A stretch of DNA of 64,000 bases from CAYRTV01 sp964505785 (GTDB taxonomy: Bacteria; Acidobacteriota; Aminicenantia; Aminicenantales; Aminicenantaceae): the NCBI GenBank assembly GCA_964505785.1, contig CAZDJZ010000004.1, forward strand, positions 102,546-166,545, given 5' to 3'. The position numbers and the translations under genes were made by a program. The notes under the pieces are model-generated. The model saw only the letters and a list, made by a program, of their open reading frames with translations. It made no database searches and had not been told where the DNA came from. This document shows, piece by piece, positions 8,326 to 15,459 of the stretch (position 1 is the stretch's first letter; every line of letters starts with the position of its first letter).

Positions 8326-8841
8326 ATGACAGCTCTAATTACTTCCATGCTGGAAAAAAAGGGATATCCCGCGCCGATATTAATCGGGGGATTGGCGCTT
8401 TCATATTACACACGTGAAGTCTATTTTACTGCGGATATTGATTTGGCATACAGTAATAGTGAAGCATTGGATGATGTTTTGAACGAATTGGGATTTATAA
8501 AAAGGGGCCGGTATTGGATCAATAAAGAATTGGATTTGGCCGTCGAAACCCCAAGCTCCGGACTTGCAGGAGAAAATGCTCCTTTGGAAACAGTCGAATT
8601 GGATTTTGGACTTCATTGTAAAATCATAGGAATAGAAGACCTTCTCATTGATCGATTAAATTCCTGCAAAAATTGGAAATACGAAATTGATTGCGAGATG
8701 GCCGAACTGCTTGTGATCCGATACGGGAAGGAAATGAAGTGGGATTATTTGGAATCTAAAGCGAAACAGCCCGAAAATGATATTTGGGAAGAGTTGTGCA
8801 CCATAAAAGAAAAATCAAGCTATGGAAAACAAGAAGTCTAA
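8326..8841 (+). CDS. Nucleotidyltransferase-like protein (AbiEii / DUF6036 type), start region possibly frameshifted
   Basis: The 171-residue protein has ILIGGLALSYY followed by FTADIDLAY, the GG(x)nDxD pattern of the minimal nucleotidyltransferase fold seen in AbiEii-type toxins and DUF6036 proteins. The later segment LHCKIIGIEDLLIDRLNSCK also fits that group. The ATG at 8326 has no ribosome-binding site. One frame over, GTG at 8280 opens a convincing N-terminus (VDKKNILDKIKETAP) that would run into this frame if one base near 8325 were extra. The original protein may therefore be about 15 residues longer. The next gene overlaps its end by 20 nt. A toxin-like role is possible but unproven. 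Confidence 0.65.
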   Translation: MTALITSMLEKKGYPAPILIGGLALSYYTREVYFTADIDLAYSNSEALDDVLNELGFIKRGRYWINKELDLAVETPSSGLAGENAPLETVELDFGLHCKIIGIEDLLIDRLNSCKNWKYEIDCEMAELLVIRYGKEMKWDYLESKAKQPENDIWEELCTIKEKSSYGKQEV

Positions 8842-9031
8842 TCTCGAATCATCCAAAGTGGATATGATCCTGCTCCGTGAAAAATCAGGGCTGCGCAGAT
8901 ACAGGAAAATCAAGAAAAGGGATCCGGAGAAAAAGAAAATCCTAATGGAACTCGCCCTTTCAAAAATAGAGAAAGAAGAAAAAGACAATTTTATTTCTCT
9001 TGGCTACCGAAAACGAAAAGTAAAAATATGA
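8822..9031 (+). CDS. Small, very basic protein of unknown function
   Basis: The protein has 69 residues, rich in Lys, Arg and Glu (LRRYRKIKKRDPEKKK), with no hydrophobic segment, and is probably a helical cytoplasmic protein. I do not recognise a family. Its start lies inside the end of the nucleotidyltransferase-like gene, so translation is probably coupled. No separate ribosome-binding site is visible. The pairing with an AbiEii-like protein raises the possibility of a two-gene toxin-antitoxin-like unit. The gene ends 3 nt before the converging gene at 9035. Confidence 0.5.
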   Translation: MENKKSNLESSKVDMILLREKSGLRRYRKIKKRDPEKKKILMELALSKIEKEEKDNFISLGYRKRKVKI

Positions 9032-9034
9032 GAG

Positions 9035-10135
9035 TCAGTACCGGAGCAGGGCGGAAATCCGGCCGACCTTAACCAATCCAGGGATACTATCAGCGAATTC
9101 CATCTCGGCACTGGTCAGCGCCAGCAGATCAACGATCTCATTGACTAAATCGACACGGAACACATCCCGGGACCCGCAGGCTGGGCAGCTTTCCATCTCC
9201 CCGGCATAAATCCGGTCGCAACCGTGGCAGCGGGTTCCGCTGATGTCCGCATCCCGGATGACGATCGCCTTTTCCACGCGTCCAGCGAGAGCTGATTCTA
9301 AAACATCTTCCGCACCGACAGCCGCCGGCTCACCGCTGAGATAGCGGGTTTGAATCGCCTTCCATAAATTTTTTTCCTGATCACGTTCCTGCTGTTCAAA
9401 AAAGTCATACACATCCTTTTGAAGGAATTGTTCATCCTGATCCAAATCGAGCGAACGGGTTCCGATTAACTTGGCGGATAACGACTGCGGAATAACGCGC
9501 TCAATCTCTTCCATGGTTTCACGTGATCCGGCTAGAATCAATCCCTCAAATCCCGATTCTTTCTCAAGATCCAACAGGCGGCTGCAGATCTCATTGGCAT
9601 AATCATGCAGGGCCTTGTCGCGGCGGCGCTCATACCTCTGCTGCGACCAGCCCCCGACCCGGACATGATTCTTGACGTCGCCTTTGATGACATCCGCCTC
9701 TTCCGCCCGTGTGGTTGTGACCAGATAAATCCGGCTGCGCCTGTTATCCGTCAGCACCACAGCATTGGTTTGATATTCTTCCTGAATTTCAGCCAGCGGC
9801 CTGATATATGGAGATGGACCGATACGAATCAAATCAGGCACATCGAATTCTAAAGGAATGATCCGCACATAATCCAGCAGCCAGCAGACAAAAAGACACA
9901 GCCCGCCGGCCGGGAATTGAATATGCTTTAATTTCTCCTGCGCCAAGTCCAAATTATGTTCATACTCTTCCAGCTCATCCTGATCCTCACTTAAAAGATC
10001 CCGGATAGTCTGAATCCGGGAACCCATTTTATCCAGAGAGTCCGGATAAGAAAGATACAGGCTCAAGAAAGAACGGTCATTGGAACGTTTTTCAGCCAGC
10101 TTCTTCAGGTCGATTTTTTTTATATTATCGGTCAC
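9035..10135 (-). CDS. Bacterial eRF1-like / Vms1-type protein with C-terminal zinc ribbon
   Basis: The protein has 366 residues. The segment VGGWSQQRYERRRDKALHDYA (around 160-180) matches the conserved GGWSQxRxQR block of the bacterial eRF1-like (baeRF) and Vms1/ANKZF1 families. The last third has an L7Ae-like region (EDVLESALAGRVEKAIVIRD) with a four-Cys zinc ribbon, CHGCDRIYAGEMESCPACG. In eukaryotic Vms1 and archaeal eRF1 this fold releases peptide from tRNA in the ribosome. A ribosome-rescue or peptidyl-tRNA release role is an inference here. The start is GTG 10135, with AAGG upstream. The gene is last in a minus-strand run with the small membrane protein at 10167. Confidence 0.75.
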   Translation of the reverse strand: MTDNIKKIDLKKLAEKRSNDRSFLSLYLSYPDSLDKMGSRIQTIRDLLSEDQDELEEYEHNLDLAQEKLKHIQFPAGGLCLFVCWLLDYVRIIPLEFDVPDLIRIGPSPYIRPLAEIQEEYQTNAVVLTDNRRSRIYLVTTTRAEEADVIKGDVKNHVRVGGWSQQRYERRRDKALHDYANEICSRLLDLEKESGFEGLILAGSRETMEEIERVIPQSLSAKLIGTRSLDLDQDEQFLQKDVYDFFEQQERDQEKNLWKAIQTRYLSGEPAAVGAEDVLESALAGRVEKAIVIRDADISGTRCHGCDRIYAGEMESCPACGSRDVFRVDLVNEIVDLLALTSAEMEFADSIPGLVKVGRISALLRY

Positions 10136-10166
10136 ATATCTACCTTTCTGTCTGCTTTTCTTGTAA

Positions 10167-10349
10167 TCAGCGGTGCTGAGTCCAGGTTAAAGCAATTCCC
10201 AGAATAATGCCCAGGCGAACGGCGGACCCCCAATCCACGGAACCATGCCCGTGCGCGATCAGACTGTACAAAAACGAAACCACTGCGGCTGCAGCAAAAG
10301 CAACAGCGGTGTTAATGAAAAAGTCTTTGACCATGCTCATTTTTTTCAT
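10167..10349 (-). CDS. Small two-helix membrane protein
   Basis: The protein has 60 residues with two hydrophobic helices, about 10-27 (FFINTAVAFAAAAVVSFLYS) and 42-56. There is a short loop between them and a basic end (WTQHR). The family is not recognised. It lies 14 nt downstream of the 267-residue membrane protein and 31 nt upstream of the eRF1-like gene, so it is probably part of the same transcript. AGGAGG stands just upstream of the ATG. Confidence 0.6.
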   Translation of the reverse strand: MKKMSMVKDFFINTAVAFAAAAVVSFLYSLIAHGHGSVDWGSAVRLGIILGIALTWTQHR

Positions 10350-10363
10350 TTTTCCTCCTTCAT

Positions 10364-11167
10364 TTATTGATAATACAGGCTAAGCGATTTTAAGTAATAT
10401 ATACTCAGCATCAAACCGGCTGCGCCCAGCACAAACCAGAATCCGGTTAAAAAAGCATCGCCGGGGAGACCGGAAAGCAAAAGGCCCAGCGCCATGGCCA
10501 TTAAAGCGAATCCCATAAATGCAAAAGCCGGCAGCATAACGGCAGTGATTATAAACCCCCGGGGTTTTTCCATCAATGTTAAAACAGCCCCATATACGGT
10601 GACAGGAATCACGAATCCCAGATCTAGGATATAAACCGGTGTCAGCGGCTCCCCGGTTGGGTTTTCCAGCAAGGGAGCTCCTGCGTATCTGCCAAAAATG
10701 TCACCAAGCCACAAAAATCCCAGCATTAAGCTAACGAACAGCAGATAACCGCCGGCAATATTCGGGATCTTTCCCCGGGCCGCTTTCAACTTAAAGCTTG
10801 AGAGCCTAAGGGCCGCTTTAACCAGGCCCCATACAGAGAGGGACGCCAAAGCCACATAGAGCAAAAAGAGCGGATTAAACTCGACGCCAAAGGCATAGAA
10901 CATATAGGTATAGATCAGGTACACCAAAATCCCGGCTTGAATTAAGATGACTTTCCGGTTTCGCGCAAACAACAGGATGAATAAGAACAGCGCGGCCAAA
11001 ATAGTGAAGGCGTCCTGACCGATGATCTGGACTTTGAGCCAGGGCATTTCTTTGTAAACATTTCCAAACACTCCAAATCCGGCAGCAGTCACAGCCAAAA
11101 CGGCGATGGCAAAAAATAAGAATTTGTCTTTTTGGCTATTCTCCTGTGTTCCCATCATGATCATCAC
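10364..11167 (-). CDS. Multi-spanning inner-membrane protein of unknown function
   Basis: The protein has 267 residues with about seven or eight hydrophobic helices from residue 17 to the end (for example FFAIAVLAVTAAGFGVFG, AFTILAALFLFILLFA and FWFVLGAAGLMLSIYYL). I see no catalytic or transport motif and do not recognise a family. The first codons read MMIMMGTQE, and the true start may be the ATG at 11155. Either way the gene overlaps the end of the YigZ-type gene, which implies translational coupling. Confidence 0.7.
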   Translation of the reverse strand: MMIMMGTQENSQKDKFLFFAIAVLAVTAAGFGVFGNVYKEMPWLKVQIIGQDAFTILAALFLFILLFARNRKVILIQAGILVYLIYTYMFYAFGVEFNPLFLLYVALASLSVWGLVKAALRLSSFKLKAARGKIPNIAGGYLLFVSLMLGFLWLGDIFGRYAGAPLLENPTGEPLTPVYILDLGFVIPVTVYGAVLTLMEKPRGFIITAVMLPAFAFMGFALMAMALGLLLSGLPGDAFLTGFWFVLGAAGLMLSIYYLKSLSLYYQ

Positions 11168-11804
11168 CTTTTTTTTTTATAGATAAAAATTGAGCCCGGC
11201 CGGAAGTGGCGCCGTTGATATTGTTTTTGAAATCCTCTTTCATCTTCATCGGCACCTCTACAGTATATTCAGCTTTTTCCTGACTGTAAACCGGGTCAGC
11301 CATCCGGGCCTTTTCCGTCGTGTTGAAAACCTGAATGACGGCACCTATTTGATCGTAAGGAACTGAAAACCGGATAGCCGCCATGGGCACGACCGTGACC
11401 GGCTGGACCGTCTTCAACACCATTTCTGCTGAGGCACGATATGCCCTGAGAAGGCCGCCGGTTCCCAGTTTGACTCCTCCAAAATATCTCACCACGCAAA
11501 GCACAGTATTAAACAGGTCATGTTTTCTTATTTCATTAAGAATCGGCTGGCCGGCGGTTCCGGAAGGTTCTCCGTCATCATTGGTTCGCACACTGTCTTC
11601 AACCCCTTGCCCTATACGCCATCCATAGCAAATGTGGGTTGCATTGTGATATTTTTTCCAGAGTTCCGCCACCCTTTTCTCCGCCTCTTCCGGCGTTTGT
11701 GCAGGGAAAATCCAGGAAATGAAACGTGAATTTTTTTCCTTCATTTCCGCCGGACCGCTTTCTTTATTAACGGTATTAAACCGGTCGGGAATCATTCCGC
11801 TCAT
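11136..11804 (-). CDS. YigZ / IMPACT family protein
   Basis: The protein has 222 residues. The N-terminal domain has the hallmark block SRFISWIFPAQTPEEAEKRV, then NATHICYGWR and DDGEPSGTAGQPIL, with VVRYFGGVKLGTGGLLRAY following. These are diagnostic of the UPF0029/IMPACT family (E. coli YigZ). The C-terminal 70 residues form the small ferredoxin-like domain usual in bacterial members. Eukaryotic IMPACT regulates Gcn2; the bacterial role is unclear, though a ribosome or translation link is often proposed. It follows the aminotransferase gene by 3 nt and overlaps the membrane protein gene. Confidence 0.88.
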   Translation of the reverse strand: MSGMIPDRFNTVNKESGPAEMKEKNSRFISWIFPAQTPEEAEKRVAELWKKYHNATHICYGWRIGQGVEDSVRTNDDGEPSGTAGQPILNEIRKHDLFNTVLCVVRYFGGVKLGTGGLLRAYRASAEMVLKTVQPVTVVPMAAIRFSVPYDQIGAVIQVFNTTEKARMADPVYSQEKAEYTVEVPMKMKEDFKNNINGATSGRAQFLSIKKKGDDHDGNTGE

Positions 11805-11807
11805 AAA

Positions 11808-12974
11808 TTATGAAAAGTATTTTTCTATACGGTCAAAAGCAGTATTAATCGTTGTTTCCGGAACACAAAAAGACATACGCACATGCCCTTCCCCTTTAAA
11901 GGCTATTCCCGGTGTGGTAGAAACATGTGCTTCCTGCAGGAGTTCGACCGCAAATTTCATGGAATCTTTTCGGTCTTTCAGTTCTATCCGCGGAAACATC
12001 AAATAGGATCCCTTTGGCTTATGGTAAGAGAAAACTTCAGGAATCCCATCTAAACGCCGGCACATGAGATCCCGGGTCTTCTGATAATGGCGGCGGAAAT
12101 CATCAACGCATTCCTGGGGGCCCGTCAGAGCAGCCAGGGCCGCGTATTGCGATACGACCGGCGCGCATATACTGAGAGGGATATGGGTTTTTGTGATTTG
12201 GGAAATCCATTCCGGAGAGGCATGCAGATACCCGATTCTCCATCCAGTCATGGCATAGGTTTTCGTGAAGGTGAAGCAGCTGATGGTGCGCTCCTGCATA
12301 CCATCAATGGAAGCGATACTGAAATGGCGGTTTTCATCAAAGACAAAATACTCATAAGCCTCATCTGTTATGACAATCAGGTCATTTTTCTGAGCGATTT
12401 CAGCGATTTTTTTGAGCTCTTCTTCGCTGTATACCGCACCGGTGGGATTATTAGGTGAGCTGTAAAGGATCGCTTTTGTTTTCGACGTGATGGCATCTTC
12501 GAGACGGTTAAGATCCAGCCGGAATCCCTCAGCTTCAATCGTCGGGACCAATACCGGCTTCCCGGAAGCCAGCACCACCTGCCGGATATGTGTGGAATAT
12601 CCGGGGACCGGAATCAGGACTTCATCTCCGGGATCGACCACAGCCATGACAGCAGCAGACAATCCTTCAATCGCGCCGACGGTGACAATTATTTCCTGGG
12701 GTGACGCATCAATATTGTTTTTCTTATACAGCTTTTTTGCTATTTCCTCGCGTAAAGCCGGAAGTCCGGAAGATTCTGAATATCCGCCGGTTTTGTCTTC
12801 CCTGATGGCCTTTTCTGCCGCCTTTTTAATGTGTTCAGGGGTCCCGGACGTCGGTTTGGCCCAGGACAAAAACGCTACATCCTCTACGGCTTTAGAAAGC
12901 CGCGTCATCTCATGAATGGCCGATTTTGGAATATTAACGATTTTTTTTGATACCAAATGATTCATATTAGACAT
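11808..12974 (-). CDS. PLP-dependent class I/II aminotransferase (aspartate aminotransferase-like)
   Basis: The protein has 388 residues, the usual length. Substrate and cofactor motifs are in order: ESSGLPALREEIAKKLY near 69, ILYSSPNNPTGAVYSEEE near 168, ITDEAYEYFVFDE near 200, and the PLP-lysine block FTFTKTYAMTGWRIGYLH near 235. The C-terminus has MSFCVPETTINTAFDRIEKY. This places it in the fold-type I aspartate/aromatic aminotransferase group; the exact amino acid cannot be told. GGAG stands before the ATG at 12974. It heads a minus-strand run leading into the YigZ-type gene. Confidence 0.88.
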   Translation of the reverse strand: MSNMNHLVSKKIVNIPKSAIHEMTRLSKAVEDVAFLSWAKPTSGTPEHIKKAAEKAIREDKTGGYSESSGLPALREEIAKKLYKKNNIDASPQEIIVTVGAIEGLSAAVMAVVDPGDEVLIPVPGYSTHIRQVVLASGKPVLVPTIEAEGFRLDLNRLEDAITSKTKAILYSSPNNPTGAVYSEEELKKIAEIAQKNDLIVITDEAYEYFVFDENRHFSIASIDGMQERTISCFTFTKTYAMTGWRIGYLHASPEWISQITKTHIPLSICAPVVSQYAALAALTGPQECVDDFRRHYQKTRDLMCRRLDGIPEVFSYHKPKGSYLMFPRIELKDRKDSMKFAVELLQEAHVSTTPGIAFKGEGHVRMSFCVPETTINTAFDRIEKYFS

Positions 12975-13035
12975 ATTATTACTCCTTCCAATACATTATC
13001 TTACTGCTAATCAGCTAACATTTCCACCGCATACT

Positions 13036-13058
13036 GCAATGGGGTCAGACCCCATTGC
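13036..13058. repeat. Perfect 23-nt palindrome GCAATGGGGTC-A-GACCCCATTGC
   Basis: Eleven base pairs around a single A, followed by a partial copy of one arm (GCGACCCCATT, 13072-13082). The GGGGTCAGACCCC core resembles REP-type palindromes that I associate with RAYT transposases in other bacteria. It lacks a T-run, so it is not a standard terminator. It lies between the end of a GT-C gene and the aminotransferase start. Confidence 0.65.
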
Positions 13059-13080
13059 GGGGTTTTGTGGTGCGACCCCA

Positions 13081-15459
13081 TTAGCGGAGGGTAAAGCGGA
13101 AGGGATGCTCGATCATGGAGACGGCCGACCGGCGCTCCATATAGATGCTGACACGGTAGAGATGGCGGTTTTCATAAGGATAAAAGACCGGCTGGGATAA
13201 TTTCAGGGACTGATTCCCGGCTCGAATTATTTCCCGGTAAACTTCTTTATCGAATAAATGAATCTGCACAAAATAATCACCCAGCGATGTCCCGAAATCG
13301 AGCTGGAGCGAGTCAAGTTCTTGCCAGGATGTGAAAAAATAAACATACTCCCGGTTATCCGAGGGGAACCGGAATTGTCCAGGCTGCGGCATCCGGGCAA
13401 CCCGTCCCAATCCGTAAAAAGTTACTTTTTTCCCTGATTCTAAAACAGCTGGGACCGGGTCTTGTAACGGAATTTGGGGATACAGAGAAAAACATACAAA
13501 GAAGATTATAAGTACAGTGGACACAATCACAAGGTGGGAGGTGAAAGTGAGCCGGTAATCATGTTTTTTAACCAGAAGATAAAATAATACGAACACAACC
13601 GCTGCCGCCAGCCAGATGATATTCACCGTCCAATTAGGGATCCCCCGTTTTAGATAAGACGGCAGGTAATCCGGAAGATAGAACTGAAGATTGCTTAAAA
13701 TCACAAACAGCCGTCCGGCCGGTTCTGTTTCGCTGTAGGTGGTGGATTGATACAGAGCCCAGGGGTGGCGCAAAAGTAAATAAACCAGAACCAAACTTAT
13801 AAAAACCGCGGCGCGGAATAGATAGGCGAAAATTTTCTTGGCATTATAGGCCAGGAAATAGCCCAGAAAAATCATGGCCGCCCAAAAAACGGCCGCCAAA
13901 ATGCGGGCATGAGGCGCAAAAGAAGCTCTTTGCGTCAAAAATGCGTGAAAAAGCACATACGGGGCGGTTAAAAACAGCAAAAGGAAAAAGTCCCGGCGGC
14001 GGCGGCGCAGCATTTCAATCATTCCCAGAAAAGCAAAGAAATAAAGAGGGGCATAAAACAGCAGGCCGTCCCTTTGATCAAAAAAGTAGCCCGCAAGTGT
14101 TTCCAACCGCGCGGAGAAAGAAAATTCAGTCAGCATGGATTTCAGAAAAGCCGCCGATTCGGCGGCACCGGTGGCTCCCTTTAGTGAAACAGCGAACGGA
14201 GACAAGGAGCCGTAAAGATTTTGGGAAAAAAGCATGTGCAGAAAACCGAGAATAACCGGGAAAAAGAAAAAGTATCCCATGTCCCAACCGGTGCGGTGTT
14301 TTTTTTTCATCTCCCAAAGGCAATACAAAAAGAATGGAATCAGGATAAGGGTATACTTAACGGCATGCAGCCACACAAATAAAGACAGCATGAAGCCGAT
14401 AGCGAGCAGCTGGAACCTGGACAATTTACGGGAAAACCGCAGCCAGCGAAAAATAAGCAGCGAAAAAAAGGCCGCGACAATTTCCGGATAGATATGCAGC
14501 GCATGAAAAAAAATCGGTGAGGTGAAACTGAAAACCGCCCAAAGTCCCAGGGCCGTCTTTTCTTTATGCCATTCATCCCGGGCAAATAAATACACTTGGA
14601 GCCCCAGCAGGGCGCCGAACAGACTCATCCCTAAACGGATGATAAAGAGCTGCAGTTTTCCACCGAACAGTGAACCCACGGCATAGAAAGGAAAAAGTAA
14701 AATGGAGAGACCCGGGGAATGGAAAGAATGCTCACCGCCGGTGCGGGGCGCGATGTGCGGCTGAAGCCGGGTAGTGGGCGGCATGTAAGCCCGGTAGTCA
14801 TGGGCAGCATAATTATTAGCCAGGGAAAAATCGCCGTCTTCCAGCAGGCTCTGGGATATGATCATATAGTGAGGCTCATCACCGGAAAGTGTAATGCCCT
14901 CATAAAGCATGATGAGCGAACCGGTGTTATATGCAAACAGTGAGACTAGAAAAAGCATGGTCAGTTTCTTTCGAACAGGCAGCCTCATGAAATTTTTCAG
15001 CAACCCACCCAGCGCCGGCCTTATTTTACGTTTGGCTAAATGGAAATTGACACATTTCAAATATATAAATCCCATTAGCAGCACGGCCCCGAAAAGCCCG
15101 ACCCGGGAGAATAGATCATCCGCCGTCAAATAATGGGCATGCGACCAGGGTAGAAGCAAGATAAGCGAAAAAGGCAGCCAGGCTGCCGCCTCCGTTGAAA
15201 ATACCCGGGATGGATCCAATTGGAATCTCTGCGCAATCCACCGGGAATATATAAGGGATAAAACCGCCAATACAAAAAAAATCAACAATGATAAAATAAT
15301 GAATGGAAAAACTCTCAAGTGAAACACATGATTCTGTATTGTATATCCTGGGATTTGACGCAGATAAAACACATAACCGGCGGAAAGACAAGCCGCGGCA
15401 AACAGAAGTCCCATCCGGGGTGAAAAAAACAGGTTCTTATTTCTTATTAGAAATGTCAT
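13081..15459 (-). CDS. GT-C-type polytopic membrane glycosyltransferase-like protein
   Basis: The protein has 792 residues, with about 14 hydrophobic helices between residues 12 and 660, then a soluble C-terminal domain of about 130 residues. After helix 6, near residue 195, is a loop with GDEPHYMIISQSLLEDGDF. An acidic pair in the first large extracytoplasmic loop is the usual mark of GT-C enzymes, which take sugars from polyprenyl-phosphate donors. The acceptor and sugar are unknown. The gene overlaps the upstream 811-residue GT-C gene by 4 nt (ATGA), so the two are probably translated together and act in one envelope glycosylation pathway. Confidence 0.75.
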   Translation of the reverse strand: MTFLIRNKNLFFSPRMGLLFAAACLSAGYVFYLRQIPGYTIQNHVFHLRVFPFIILSLLIFFVLAVLSLIYSRWIAQRFQLDPSRVFSTEAAAWLPFSLILLLPWSHAHYLTADDLFSRVGLFGAVLLMGFIYLKCVNFHLAKRKIRPALGGLLKNFMRLPVRKKLTMLFLVSLFAYNTGSLIMLYEGITLSGDEPHYMIISQSLLEDGDFSLANNYAAHDYRAYMPPTTRLQPHIAPRTGGEHSFHSPGLSILLFPFYAVGSLFGGKLQLFIIRLGMSLFGALLGLQVYLFARDEWHKEKTALGLWAVFSFTSPIFFHALHIYPEIVAAFFSLLIFRWLRFSRKLSRFQLLAIGFMLSLFVWLHAVKYTLILIPFFLYCLWEMKKKHRTGWDMGYFFFFPVILGFLHMLFSQNLYGSLSPFAVSLKGATGAAESAAFLKSMLTEFSFSARLETLAGYFFDQRDGLLFYAPLYFFAFLGMIEMLRRRRRDFFLLLFLTAPYVLFHAFLTQRASFAPHARILAAVFWAAMIFLGYFLAYNAKKIFAYLFRAAVFISLVLVYLLLRHPWALYQSTTYSETEPAGRLFVILSNLQFYLPDYLPSYLKRGIPNWTVNIIWLAAAVVFVLFYLLVKKHDYRLTFTSHLVIVSTVLIIFFVCFSLYPQIPLQDPVPAVLESGKKVTFYGLGRVARMPQPGQFRFPSDNREYVYFFTSWQELDSLQLDFGTSLGDYFVQIHLFDKEVYREIIRAGNQSLKLSQPVFYPYENRHLYRVSIYMERRSAVSMIEHPFRFTLR

